Origin: Arachnopeziza araneosa
Lineage: Eukaryota; Ascomycota; Leotiomycetes; Helotiales; Arachnopezizaceae
DNA: 64,000 bases
Direction: 5' to 3'
NCBI GenBank assembly: GCA_003988855.1
Contig: QYAI01000027.1
Span: forward strand, 62,001 to 126,000
Below are positions 32,811 through 44,042 of the stretch, in pieces. The notes beneath the pieces are model-generated. The model was not told where the DNA came from and did no database searches. It saw only the letters and a program-made list of their open reading frames with translations. Within the stretch, counting starts at the first letter, position 1, and every line of letters begins with the position of its first letter. Made by a program: the position numbers and the translations under genes.

Positions 32811-33728
32811 ATGTTGGCAACACTTAATCGCCACTCTCGCAGGTTCACTGTATTCATGGAACCCAACCGTACACATCGATTCTTCAACTCTTTATCCAAT
32901 TCAGAAGGCCTGTGGGACAGCCATGTCCATATCATCGATCCCAAGAAGTATCCGTTCCCCAAAAATACGAAGGCCCCTCATGAAGGAACAATGGTGCAAG
33001 CACTCACCAACGCTGAACGACTTGGATTGCCGAACATGGTGTTCGTCCAGGTAAGCACATACGGCAACGATAATGCCTGGGTGCTAGATGCTCTAAAAGA
33101 AGTAGGACTAGCCAGAGGTCGTGGTGTCGTCAGTTTCGACCCGGAGCACATCGATTCTCAGACTCTTCAACAGTGGCATAATCTTGGTGCTCGAGGGGTT
33201 CGACTAAACCTTCGATCTTCCAAGACTACCTTATCGAAAAGCGAGATCCAGACCATTCTACGCAAGTACGCCGAAAAACTGCAACCGATGAAGACCTGGT
33301 CAATTGGATTGTACGCTGACATGGAGGTGCTTGATTACGTCCAGCCACTGGTGTCCGAACTCCAGGTCAAGATCGTGCTTGAGCATTTCGCCTCTCCGGC
33401 ATTCTTGCCCTTAGACCCAGCCAGGCAGCCAGGCTGGGATGCTCTTAACAGGATGATGGAAGATTCTCGCGTTTACGTGAAAATCTCCGCACCGTATCTC
33501 TTCTCCAAGGATCCAGAGTTCAAGGACCTGGAGTCGTTGGCGAAATCGTTTATGAGTATGCGAAATGGGGAAGGGGTTGTTTTCGCCTCGGACTGGCCGC
33601 ATACGCAATCACGAGGTTTTGATGCGAAGCCTTTCATGCACCGGTGTATTGAGTGGTGCAACGGCGACATAGAGCTACAGAAGAAGCTCTTCCAACACAA
33701 TGCCAAAGACTTATGGGACGTTAAGTGA
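32811..33728 (+). CDS. TIM-barrel amidohydrolase (amidohydrolase 2 / pyrone-dicarboxylate lactonase-like)
   Basis: Intronless, 305 residues. The motif LWDSHVHIIDPKKYPFP holds the HxH metal pair. Later landmarks are MVFVQVSTYGNDN, VVSFDPEHID, GARGVRLNLRS, KIVLEHFASPA, YVKISAPYLF and the terminal VVFASDWPHTQSRG with Asp and His. This matches the amidohydrolase 2 family of decarboxylases and lactonases such as 2-pyrone-4,6-dicarboxylate hydrolase, active on aromatic-ring breakdown products. The N-terminus (MLATLNRHSRRFTVF) could be a mitochondrial leader; a second in-frame ATG follows at 32856. The ORF is intact although embedded in AT-rich repeat DNA between an LTR-like piece and a transposon. 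Confidence 0.85.
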   Translation: MLATLNRHSRRFTVFMEPNRTHRFFNSLSNSEGLWDSHVHIIDPKKYPFPKNTKAPHEGTMVQALTNAERLGLPNMVFVQVSTYGNDNAWVLDALKEVGLARGRGVVSFDPEHIDSQTLQQWHNLGARGVRLNLRSSKTTLSKSEIQTILRKYAEKLQPMKTWSIGLYADMEVLDYVQPLVSELQVKIVLEHFASPAFLPLDPARQPGWDALNRMMEDSRVYVKISAPYLFSKDPEFKDLESLAKSFMSMRNGEGVVFASDWPHTQSRGFDAKPFMHRCIEWCNGDIELQKKLFQHNAKDLWDVK

Positions 33729-34759
33729 TGGATGATGGTCACACAGATTGTCACGAGACAAGCTAGGTCACGAGACAGGTTAGGGCTAGAGCAAGAAGAG
33801 CTAGTTAGTTAGCAAGACTAGTGTTCTTTAAGAAACTAGCACAGTAGCTAGCAATAAATTAGCTTTTTCTTAAATTTATCTTGTTTTCTAATGTAGTAAA
33901 GTTCTAGAGTGCATGACATTTTTCAGTTATTTCGCTAGTAGAAGCACATGTTAAGAACTTTCTATAAAGGAAGTTCTACTAAGCACTTACACAGCAAGAA
34001 ACACACACAGAAGAGAAGATTCATGGAGTACGGAATACAGACAGCAGCAGAAGATCCATGGAGATAAAGAAGAGAGAATAGATTGTGTTGTTACGAATGA
34101 AGCATTGATCATACGGATTTTATTGACTGATATTCTTTTCTTACTGATTCATTGATTTATCTAATTATTCATTGCTTGTTGTTTACACTGCTTTCTGGTC
34201 TTTCGAACACACGGTTTTTACTTCAGGTTCTTGCTTCAGTTGTTCTTCGGAAATATACATATCGAGAGTCAGCTGGGAGCCAACGAGATTCTTATTTTAC
34301 TGGCTGCCCCTCCTACCCTTGTACACTAGCTACGAAGGGAAAGAAGAATATGAGGAAAGAAGAACTACACGAGTAAGGTGTGCCTTATCTACAACAGACT
34401 TCTCTCCGCCCCTAGTCCGAATAGACTCTGAATGTACCCCTTATTCTCCACATTTCAGTAATGAGGTCCTGTCCGCCCGTGCCGTCTACGCATGATTATT
34501 TTTAATACGTGATATTCTGCTCATCACAATTAGTGCTCTTTAAAATATAGAGACAGTAAGTTCCAAAAAGTGGGGTGGCTCAATGTTACCAGAAATTACG
34601 ATTGGATTCACGGATAGGACTTAACTCTACTTCGGCGCATGTCTCGTTCGAGGCTCCGACTAAATCTAACCTTGGAGTAGCATATACTTTAAATTTACCT
34701 TTCTACTGAGCTCAACAAGAAAGATTCATGGCACGAGTGTAGGGTATTTCCAAAAAATA
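33729..34759. repeat. AT-rich repeat flank of the transposon, LTR-like start
   Basis: From 33749 the sequence begins TGTCACGAGACAAGCTAG and repeats GTCACGAGACAGGTTAG 18 bases on, the same first eight bases as the candidate LTR at 31974. No clear right border or target duplication is found. The rest is AT-rich with no coding sequence. The start abuts the stop of the amidohydrolase gene within about 20 bp. Confidence 0.3.
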
Positions 34760-34818
34760 TACGAAGAACCCGGTCAAAAGTCAGGACGGTACAGGGTGTC
34801 AGCTGCCTGGAAGAGCCT
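34760..34818 (+). repeat. Left terminal inverted repeat of the Tc1/mariner element
   Basis: Begins TACGAAGAACCCGGTCAAAA directly after TA; pairs with 36360-36418 at 57 of 59 positions. Confidence 0.9.
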
Positions 34819-35012
34819 AGAATTAGGCTTCAACCCCCTATAAATAAGGCAGGGGGCCCTGTAAATAGCTGAAACAGGGCTTCTACAGGAAACAGGGAGC
34901 CCTGCCGTTGCCTAAGCGAGCTTCGCTAAGTAAAAAGTGTCTTTTTGTATAGGAAAGCAGTAAATTCTGTAAGAAAAAGCTACCTACACACACATATATA
35001 TCTACATATAAA

Positions 35013-36276
35013 TCAATGTACTCTAGTCTTCTCTTTGCCTTTTAGTCTCTCTTTAGTATACTTATTTCCTTCTTCTAGTTGTATTATCTCAGCTACATGT
35101 TTTAGTATTCTCTTAATAAAAGACTGAATCTTCTCTTGAGTTAGGTCCTCGTTCTAGCAGTCAATCCAGGCCTTTTCAAGTGCTTTTGCAAAGTACAGAG
35201 GACCTTTCTCAATAGTCTTTCTCTTTATCCAGAACCAAGCTAGCTCTATTAGATTTAAGTTAGGTAAGTTAGCAGGCTAGAGAAGTCTTGCAACTTCGTG
35301 TATATCATACACTTCTTGAGCGTACTAAGAAGCGTGTGCTAGAGTGTTGTCTTCTATAACTAAAGCTTTATTTCTACAGTCTTTAGCAAAAGTAAGCAAA
35401 AGAGGCTTTAGCACGTGTTTTTAGTACTGATACCAGTTGATTTTACCAGCTTCTTCTTTAACTATATAGGCTCTAGTGTGCTCGTCGTGTACAAACTTAG
35501 GTTTTGGGCCACGCTGAGAACGTGTAGCGTGAAGACGATTCATGCTATTAACTAGCTCCTAATTCAGCTTGTCTTCCTTATACCGAGCCTCATTCCGAAC
35601 TTTTAAATCAGCTTTCATCTTTTCTTTCTCTGCTTTTGTCTCGTCTTTCTAGATATAATAGAAGCCTTTCTTATCGTAAGTAAAACAAGACTACCACATA
35701 AACTCCGAGAACTCTTTCTACCTTCGAGTAATCACGTGAGAGTAGTGAACTTCGTCGCTCTTTCTCCACACGCTTCTCTTGCCTCGAACGCCTCCAAGCT
35801 AGACAGAAGTCTCGTCTGTCCAGATCACCTTCTTCTAGTCTTCCAAAGTCCAGTTTTCTCGCTCTTTGCACCAGTCGAAGCGTCTTTTTTTATCCTCGTC
35901 CGTCAAGCCTGGCTTTACTGTTCTTTTATAAGGCTTATAACTCTTGCTTCTTAAGATCCGGTAAACAGAACTAGCTGAAAGCTTCTCCGAATAAAGGCTC
36001 TTGACTTCAAAAGCAAGCCGAGAGCAAGAGAAGCCTCTTGTAGTACTATTCTTTGTCAAGACTTGAATGACAAGATCACGTACTTTATCAGAGATCCGAG
36101 AGTGTCTAGTCCGGTGTAGATCTTCTATATAAGAAGGCTCTACTAGTTCGCCTGGAACCTAGCCTCTTAAAAGAGCTTTCTTTCTTAGCTTTAAGCAGCT
36201 GCTATCTGTAAATCTAGTCTTCTGAAAGATCAACTAACTATATCTAGTCTCTTCGAACAGCGTAAGAGCTAGGATA
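35013..36276 (-). pseudogene. Tc1/mariner transposase remnant
   Basis: One frame read on the minus strand gives a recognisable transposase: helix-turn-helix region with YRILRSKSYKPYKRTVKPGL, then ERENWTLED-stop-KKVIWTDETSVW, a central KPKFVHDEHTRAYIVKEEAG, and IEDNTLAHAS followed 34 residues later by the Glu of NLNLIELAW. Most stops are TAG where related proteins have Gln or Trp. The usual APAHAS, WPANSPDLNPIE-like words read TLAHAS and stop-PANLPNLNLIE, all C-to-T or G-to-A changes. The final stop is at 35013. Start limit approximate. Confidence 0.85.
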
Positions 36277-36359
36277 CGAGCTCCTATACTGTGTACTCTG
36301 CGAAATTTAGTGGAGCTACGCTAAAAAGTGGACCCTAAACATCCTATAAGCTAGGTTTC

Positions 36360-36418
36360 AGGCTCCTCCAGGCAGCTGACACCTTGTACCGTCCTGACTT
36401 TTGACCGGGTTCTTCGTA
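36360..36418 (-). repeat. Right terminal inverted repeat of the Tc1/mariner element
   Basis: Reverse complement begins TACGAAGAACCCGGTCAAAA and is followed by TA on the outside; partner of 34760-34818. Confidence 0.9.
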
Positions 36419-36461
36419 TATATTCTGTCTAATTATCACTGCTTCAAAGTCTTATCATACA

Positions 36462-38104
36462 CTACCGACACTGATTGATCCCTCGAAGGATATTTAACAT
36501 ACTTCCCGGCCACCACTGCTCTTTCCTATGTTCAGGCCACGAGCGTTGCACAAAATCATCACCGAATCTATTAAACATTCCATCCAGCGTCACCATCGGT
36601 AATTTCCCAATCCACCATGACTCATCCTCTACTAGAAGCATAAGGATAGACCAATGCGCGTAAAGATCCAGCGCAAGTGCTTGTTCCATTGTCAATTCCG
36701 GGATATCCTCAGATGTTCTATCAATAGGACTTTCAAGTCTCTGGTCAAGAAGTGGAAGAACAAGATCAAGGTAAGTCTGTGGTATTTGAACCAGAAAGGT
36801 GAGAAAGAACCTTGTCAGCGGTTCATTTGCCTGTGAAAATCCAGGTCTACTTGCATAGGATTGAAGCCATGGGGCAACTTGCGGTGAAACCTCTTTGGGC
36901 TCGAAAGAATTCTCAATTATGTTGCCTGATGCAGATTCCGATGACCTGGTTGAAAAGGTGCTATTTCCAATTCTTTTTAAGATTTCGAAAGCAGCGAAGC
37001 ATACAGTGAAGTCCGAGGTATCTCCCAGAAACATAGAGGCAACCGCTAGACGTTCTTGAAGCTTGAAGAAAGCTCCATCGAAAGTCGCAGCGAGGATCGG
37101 AAACATCACATGGGTACGTGATGGAGGAGATGAGGTTGCTGATGCGCCGAATTCCGGTAACCATGAACTTTCCGCCAAACCATTCTGAGTGAAATTGATA
37201 ATTGGAGTCATCTTCTCACTACCAAATACTTGAAGCATTGTTTGTACTCCTCGCATGATGATTATGACATCTCTAGGAGTGCTCGAAATGAGTTTGCCAG
37301 GTTCTTTCGTGTCACTCCTACTCGCAATCCAATGATTTACTTGTTGACTTGCAGAAGCGAACGGTACAAGCAGTATAGTGCTTGCCAAAATAGATTCCAC
37401 TTTCAAGGCATCTGGTTGTAACATCATTTCCCTCATCTGCTCACTCGCCGTACTGTAGTGTTCATATGCTTTCATCAAAATGTTATTGACCACGCTTAGT
37501 TCCGGAGATTCTCTAGAGATCATATCACAACATATACATGTTGCAGAGAGTGCTAAAATAGAATGAAAGACAGTCTTGTTTTGTAAGGCCAGTGTTGGCA
37601 TACCAATTTGAAGTGCGCCTTGATCTCTTTGACAGTGAGTCAATGTACGACTCGTGTGTTGCAGATAATGGTGATATAGATCAGTATCCGACAGAGGCAA
37701 AGAAAAATGGGAATCCGTCCAAGGCTCTGATTTCACCGTTGCTGGAGTGGAGCGACCTGCATCGACCGGTGGGCAAGGTTCCGAATCTGGCGGATGTGAT
37801 GATGGAGAACGACTGCTGCGCGGAGGGCTCGGTATCGTCAGTCTGTTATTTTGGTTCGTGAGACCTCCTGGTCGGTAGATGCACTTTTGCAGAGCCAATA
37901 CACAACGCCCACATGCCGGTTTTCCTTCATCGCACTGAGGAAACTTAGTCATTACGAGGACTGGAAATATGAGTTGCTCACCTTGACTTTTCGTCGTCGA
38001 CATTCTAAACATCCATTTCTAGACTTTTGATGTGCGCGTCTGGTGCGAAATTTGGGTTTCTGGGCTTGCCACTCAGAAGTCTCAAGATCCTCGGGACTCG
38101 ACAT
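36462..38104 (-). CDS. Zn2Cys6 transcription factor
   Basis: Two exons, 38104-37982 and 37934-36462, with a 47-bp intron that splits the zinc cluster; about 531 residues. Joined, the cluster reads NGCLECRRRKVK | CDEGKPACGRC then VLALQKC (Cx2Cx6Cx6Cx2Cx6C), preceded by a basic KFRTRRAHQKSR. Without the splice the finger is lost, so the intron is needed. The remainder has the Leu-rich fungal TF pattern of the UPC2/sterol-regulatory type (HSILALSATCICCD, LKVESILASTILLVPFASAS, WSILMLLVEDESWWIG, with a C-terminal LPMVTLDGMFNRFGD). It is probably nuclear. It stops 44 bp from the end of the dead transposon, and its start is 560 bp from the end of a secreted hydrolase gene on the same strand. Confidence 0.88.
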
Positions 38105-38663
38105 TTTGGTGGTTTAATCGACATGGGCAAAGGCTCATAGATCTTATAGCTTCGCATTGTCTTTTCCATTACTCCAGGCTTACTCTCCGCCATGAAAATG
38201 CGAGATTTAGGGGCACATGTTACCGGCCAGTCAGCTCGGTCGTTGCTCCGCCCCGCTTGGCATTCGCAGGAATTTGGAATTCTATGCTGATTCAGCGGAA
38301 TGGATCTTTGGTTTTCGCCATGCCTCTACGTAATCGAATATCGCACGGTTTGCACAGCCTCAAGCCTCAGACAAAGACACCAGGATATGCCGTATTCTGG
38401 CACACATATTTTCATTTTATCGCATGGGATGGGTGTTTCCCGCTGCCTTGATCCAATTACGTCAATCCCCTCATCACGAGTTTGAAGATCACGAACAGGA
38501 CAAATGAATTCAATTTCCACCAAAATTCTAACACCAACAAACAACGCAAACCCATTCAATCCCATAACAAGTCTAAATGCCACGTAAAGACCATGAAAAC
38601 AAGACCAAGACATGACCACGCGTCCGAAACAACAGTCTCGAAAATCTTAACATCTGCTCATCT
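38105..38663. other. Intergenic stretch
   Basis: Promoter of the Zn2Cys6 gene and 3' flank of the hydrolase gene. No gene or repeat seen. Confidence 0.5.
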
Positions 38664-39938
38664 TTACAAGTCATGATTCGCAAGATATTGGAAAATAACC
38701 TGGAAATGTCCCGTCGCGTTGGTATGCATTGTCAGAGCATGTCCGCTTCCTGGCTGAATATGAACGCTCAAGTCAGTGGCGTTGGGGAACAAGTTCAATT
38801 TCAACGCTGGCAAATCATACGACCCCGTACAGTTGCCATCACAGACGCCAAAGTCATACTCTCCAAGCGCAAACTAACAAGTTAGCACTCCATCGGATCC
38901 CATTCGAGACTGTTCCACTTACCAGCAGCGGCCCTGTATACTCTGGAGCTGGCTGGCCCACTACTGTAAACAGACTCACAAAGTCTGCAACGGTGCCTGT
39001 CTCCTTGATTTTTGTTGCGTAATCTAGCATGTCTTGCTTAAAGTATCCTTTCTTGAAAAAGATTTGCTGAATGTTGCTTTGTGTAGCTTGAACGAGGTAA
39101 CCACTGCCGCGATCATTGAACCTGTGTGGGTCGTTGCTTTGCGCATATTCCAAGCCAAACGCCTGATCTCGTACAACTCCCAACTTCCCGTCAAGAATCA
39201 AACCAGTCGATACTACTCCTTGAACTAAATTCCCATACTTTGCGACAGCGCCCAATGTCAATGCAGAGCCTAGCGAGTGACCAACGAGAACAATCTTCTC
39301 GAACTTTGGGATATCAATATCCTGATTCGACGCCGTGAGGTTACCGGCACGAGCCAGCATAGTGATCTCCTTGACAATTTCGACTTGCACGGACCCTTGG
39401 ACAATATCATACGCGTCTGGTTTATCAGACTTGCCAACACCAAGTCGATCGTAGGTGAGAATTGAGTATCCCGCTCCCAAAGCTGCATCGACATATGAAT
39501 ATTGCTCTGGATGTAGTTCTGAATCCCAGTATCTTGAAAAGTCAGCTTCAAACCAAAAACTCTATGAACTTCATGGTCAGGAATCAGGAGAAGATCTTAC
39601 CTTTTTTCGAAGCCAAACCCATGCGTTGCAATCTGTAAAACATTCTTCGTCGAATTTTGTGGCATGCAGAGCTGTGCACTGATCGAAAAGGTTTGCTGTA
39701 AGGGTTTTGTATCGGTAATACGATCAGTGACATCGGGGGCTGTCCATCTTTCAAGATTCCAGATGAGGTCAACTGCGTCTATGTTGTTGTCGACTCGTGG
39801 AACGTCGTAAATAGAAACGTTCGCTGTTATAGGAACGGATAACTGGAGATTTGTACAAAGCCTATAAGTGTGGGCTGGGCTCGCTTTTGAAGTCTTTGCT
39901 AGAATTATGATTACAGCTACAACGAGAAGAGACGCCAT
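38664..39938 (-). CDS. Secreted alpha/beta hydrolase
   Basis: Three exons, 39938-39601, 39532-38923 and 38873-38664; about 385 residues. A signal peptide (MASLLVVAVIIILAKTSKAS) is followed by an N-terminal cap region, then the hydrolase core: LQIATHGFGFEKR joined to YWDSELHPEQ, GYSILTYDRLGVGKSD, the nucleophile elbow VLVGHSLGSAL, and after the last intron FALGEYDFGVCDGNC, with the likely catalytic His in QPGSGHALTMH. All triad residues are therefore available only in the spliced form. Extracellular esterase or lipase activity is likely; the substrate is unknown. Divergent from a damaged lipase-like gene. Confidence 0.86.
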
Positions 39939-40488
39939 TTCGAGTTTTGAGCTTGGGATTTTATTTTGAAATTGTGATGGAACTGGTGTTTCTGCTCGAT
40001 ATTTGCTTTACTTATATACAGTCCAGTACTTTCTCAAGCCTGCAGTTGTGAGAACCACTTTATTTTTAATACGGCGCTCTCGCAAACGTATGTATTGTCT
40101 GCGTATTCCTTCATTTACCTTTTGAATTTTACGTAGAATATTCAAGCCTCAATGGAGTTATGTAGGGGGCGCATTCGCTAAACGGATGGCATTTTCATTT
40201 GACAGGGAGCGTACAGCGTATTCCTCGCTAGTGAAGACCAACTCGGCGGCTCTCAAATATATGAATGTCAGCGGAACATTATTTGCATTGACCACAGCCT
40301 TTTCAACGGTGCGCGTAGCATCACCACGATGACGAAAAGGCGCTCGTATTTCAAATACAATATTCTTACGCCCGCGGATTTTGATCGGTCAAGCAGTTGA
40401 ACTCGCCCATAATTTTAAAAACATAGGACCTCCTCTTCTACCTTCAATCTCCAGCAGACTCAACACACTCACTCTCCTCTTGATCAAA
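39939..40488. promoter_or_regulatory. Divergent upstream region of two hydrolase genes
   Basis: About 550 bp between divergent start codons. AT-rich near 40000, with no gene or clear motif seen. Confidence 0.4.
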
Positions 40489-41277
40489 ATGAAGCCCTCG
40501 GTGGTCTCCACCTCTTTGTCTACCATCGCATTTCTCTCAGTGCTTTCTTGTGTCAACGCTCAAGCTTCACTTCCAGCGTTAACAAGAGCAGTACCTGCAC
40601 AGAAGAATGTCAACAACTTGTGCCACTTGATATCTTGTTCGAGCAGGATCCGCATGCTCATACCCCTTTGAACAATTTCTACAGCATTCCGAGCAAGTTT
40701 ACGCCATCCAAGAAACCTAGCACACTTCTCCGTGCGGAAACTCTTACCAACCTAACTAATTACGCCGTACCTTCGGGACTTACAATGTCTCGCATCATGT
40801 ACATATCGCAGAGTCTCAATGGAACCGCCGTACCCGTTTCCGCATTTATTCTTTGGCCATACGCACCTTTCGAACACAATGTTGGACATAAATCAAATCA
40901 ACCAGGCAAGAACAAGTTCATGTGAGCGGAAGACAGTTCAAAGGTCCCCTCCTTGTCATTGCCGGCTCCGACGACGTAATCTCCCTCGACCAACTCTCAA
41001 GCGGCGTCGATGCCGGTTGCAAGGCAAGCTCTGACCAGAGTTTAGAAATGTACACCTACTATGCCATGGAAGACTTCCCCGTCATTCAGGCTAGTCGATG
41101 CGGTGGATGAATTAGATCAAAGACAAGTTCACAGGCTCTGATAAGTCAGATGGATACTGTGGAAACAAAACCATAGTCCAGGGCTTCAATACGAATTACA
41201 CCATACAATCTGTACCGCCAAATTGGTTGGTGAATTGGGTTCCAGCGGCTACCGAGGGTTGGAAACTGTCGCTTTAG
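40489..41277 (+). pseudogene. Secretory-lipase-like hydrolase with internal deletion and frameshift
   Basis: The start codes a good signal peptide (MKPSVVSTSLSTIAFLSVLS). A frame change near 40600 leads to DPHAHTPLNNFYSIPSKFTP and NYAVPSGLTMSRIMYISQSL, then SAFILWPYAPFEH. These are N-terminal landmarks of fungal secretory-lipase-type alpha/beta hydrolases. Near 40925 the reading jumps to C-terminal landmarks (RQFKGPLLVIAGSDDVISLD, the catalytic Asp loop, and NWLVNWVPAATEGWKLSL at the end). The expected central 200-250 residues, with the GxSxG nucleophile, are absent. A TAG also interrupts the C-terminal part at about 41113. The gene cannot make an active hydrolase. Confidence 0.75.
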
Positions 41278-42476
41278 ACTTTGCTTAGGGTTATACAAAT
41301 GGGAATTGGAATGAGAAGAATGAAAGTCGGTCCAGCAATGAGCTTTACCTTTATCCTTTATGGCTTTCAGCGGGATGGGCTAGTCTTGCGACAGGTTATA
41401 ACGGTGAGCATTGTTAATCCTCCACCAGGTACCTTCGGACCCTCAGAGAGTACCTACCCCTTGTTTCGGGACCACTTCCACTGACGAAGAATTGGCATGG
41501 TTAATATGTCCAATTTTTGGGGGGGGGGCTCTCTTTCCGAACAAGAGACATCGGGAATTATCCCCTTAATCCTTTAAAACCGAGTTATATCACTCAAAGT
41601 TTCATATCTTTGATTTTTTCATCTTCTCCGAAGTCTTTGGAGGAATTGCCGAGGCACCCATCCAGCAACCTCGTCCTCCACCCTACGGAAACGGGATTCT
41701 GGGCTGCATATTCAACTAGCCTATAGCAAAATTCCCGGAAACAATAGTCCGGTCGGCTTCGTGCGCTTTGACTCTGGCGGCAGATTGCTGGTAGCGGGAC
41801 ATAATCGTACGACACGGCTTGATGGATGAGCGGAGAAGTGGAACAGGACAAGGCCGTTGGCTGATGATGATTCAGTCTTACCGATCATCCCGATCCGATT
41901 GATATCAGGTGCTTTCGGATTACAATACCATTATGCAGAGCTTCGGCCTCACCTCGCCCATTTCCGTTCGGGTAAGCTTCCGGCACACTAAATCTGTTCC
42001 AAAACTCTGACCGCTTGATCCAGCAGATCATCCCTGCAGATTATTTTCAGCTCAACAAGATGGACGTCTCATTCTTGACTCGATTTCATGTGTTTCGGTT
42101 GCTTCCCTCGTATGATGCGCCACTGCTAACACAATGGTTTCGTTTAATCTCGACCACGGGTCCACGATGGAAAGCCTGCATGTGGTATCTTGGATTTGAA
42201 GATAGACGCTTCCAACCCAAGGATTTGGACCTTGGGATTTTCGTCATCATTTGTACCTGATCGACACCCTCTCTTCAAGCTTCCTCAAAACTCAGACTGT
42301 GCTCGGCCATATGGCTCCACCCTTCGACCCCAAACACTTTCCTGTTCCTAATCATGCACACGAAGCCCCGAATATCTCTCTTGGCCTCATAAATCCTTTT
42401 TCATAATATCAACTGCCATGATTCCTACACGATTCGGGTTCAAACTGCGATCCCGCATTGGATTTGGGTGCAAGGA
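41278..42476. other. Intergenic stretch
   Basis: 3' flanks of convergent genes. A run of 10 G lies at 41519-41528. Short open frames only; no product recognised. Confidence 0.5.
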
Positions 42477-44042
42477 TTATCTGATCCCACTGCTACTCGA
42501 GTTCCCTTCTCTTTCTTGTGGCAAGATAGCTTCTTGACTAGTCTTTCCTCTTTCAACATCCCATGACCTCCCCATATTCTGCACGCTGTACAGTGTCTTG
42601 TTTTTATTTCTACTCGGATTTGCACTCTCTCCGGCTTCGCTCCCAGCGATACTCTGGAGCTCAACATGATCGCCATCGTTTCCACTCTTCAACTTGGTAG
42701 CAACTGTCTTGAAATAACCCAGACCTATTTCGCGTGGGTAATAGGAGCCTTGTAGTCCATTGCGAGGTGGAGTTCTGGTTTTAATAGATCTAGCCGTTTC
42801 AAGGCATCGGACAAAGATGGGCTTGATAGATGGAAGGCAAGCAGCAATTATACCAAGTGTGAGTTCTACACTAAAGAATCCATCAGCTACTTTATTATTG
42901 TCAAGAGCTTTCGCCAGAAGAATACACGGACAGGAAAGAAACATATCTACTTACATTTGCCAGACCCAAAACCACGAGCCACGCCTATTCGCAGAAAATG
43001 TTAGCTATCTATCTCAAATTCTGAGGTAGTAATGACTTACCCAGTAGCATCTATATTTTGCGCGTATCGATATTGAAGTGGTGCCTTGTAGATAGCGGCT
43101 GCGGTTGCACTAAAAGGCGAAGTGAGGTTAGAGATAGTTTGATAAATGTAAAGATACGAAAACGTACAAAAGACCGAGGCTTAATACTGCTGCAAGTGAA
43201 ATTTTTTTTCGAAGATTTATTTGCAGCTTCCAGATCATGGGAATCGGAATTATAGCGAAGACAACATCTGTGACTATATTCAAGGCTTATCAAAATTAAT
43301 ATTCTGCACGCACTCATTGAAAATGATATAATACATACAAGTCATGACAACTCCAATGTTTTGAGCAGTAACCAGAGTCATACATGTTGCTGTTCCGGTT
43401 CCATATGGTGGAGGCTGCAGAGAGAGATTCCAACTGGCAGCGAGTGGTTTGCATCTGAAAATTGGCCAGAAAGCCACGAGTACCAAAATGAAGAGAAAGA
43501 CTTCAAGAGGGGTTAGGTTTGGGTCAAGATGCGATAAATAGAAGATCAACTCACTGATTACGCTATATAAAAAACGTCTATACCGGGTGCGCTGGGCTAG
43601 ACGGAGCATGAAGAATGCGATTGACAGCTTAACTAGAAAGACTGCAAAATTGATGAGCAGCCCCTGGAAGAATATTGCGAATCCCATTCGAGAAACATCT
43701 TGAGGAGGTATTGCAGGATAATGTTTGCCAAGCCCGTGCTGTATTGCTTGCACTAAAAGAGCAAATACCGCAATATTCAGGATCTGAAAGTCAATCATTA
43801 GTCCACTTTCTTTTGAGCAATACTTCTTCATTACTTACGACCGCAGCCAGCATAAAACCGTCATCCACACCAAAGACCTTCAGCATCACGATGCGGACGT
43901 ACGCGCGAGCTAAGAAGGTCAAAACGGCTAACGCGGTCAGAGTTCCCGAAATTGAGATCAGTTTTGGACCAATGTTGAAAGACAGATACTCTGGAGTCAA
44001 GGGAGGTGTCGGATCTAATTGCTTAGTGGTAAAAAGAGCCAT
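42477..44042 (-). CDS. Pth11-like rhodopsin-domain integral membrane protein
   Basis: Seven exons: 44042-43839, 43783-43555, 43500-43339, 43273-43168, 43109-43041, 42984-42955 (only 30 bp) and 42870-42477. They join to about 397 residues. Membrane segments are visible as LISISGTLTALAVLTFLARA, ILNIAVFALLVQAI, LLINFAVFLVKLSIAFFMLR, FLFILVLVAFWPIF, VVMTFTDVVFAIIPIPMIW and IVELTLGIIAACLPSIKPIF. The family motif RxxxRxxY-like AQRTRYRRF and CKPLAASWN are present. The C-terminal tail is soluble and charged. This fungal family is plasma-membrane located; some members (Pth11 type) act as surface sensors, most have no known ligand. The micro-exon FWVWQ restores the canonical sixth segment. Confidence 0.85.

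Larger units (their letters stand above)
34760..36418 (-). mobile_element. Tc1/mariner-type DNA transposon, complete but RIP-damaged
   Basis: A 1659-bp element bounded by TA dinucleotides at 34758-34759 and 36419-36420, with terminal inverted repeats of 59 bp that match at 57 positions; both differences are G/A transitions. The minus strand carries a transposase-like reading with IWTDETSVW, IEDNTLAHAS and NLNLIELAW, the D, D and E of a DD34E triad. About ten in-frame stops interrupt it. The stops and several altered residues are explained by C-to-T or G-to-A changes, as RIP produces. The element cannot make transposase. Confidence 0.88.

Noticed and set aside
33749..34500. Full LTR retroelement between 33.7 and 34.5 kb
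   Set aside because: Only an LTR-like start is visible. No right border, target duplication, primer-binding site or polymerase sequence was found.
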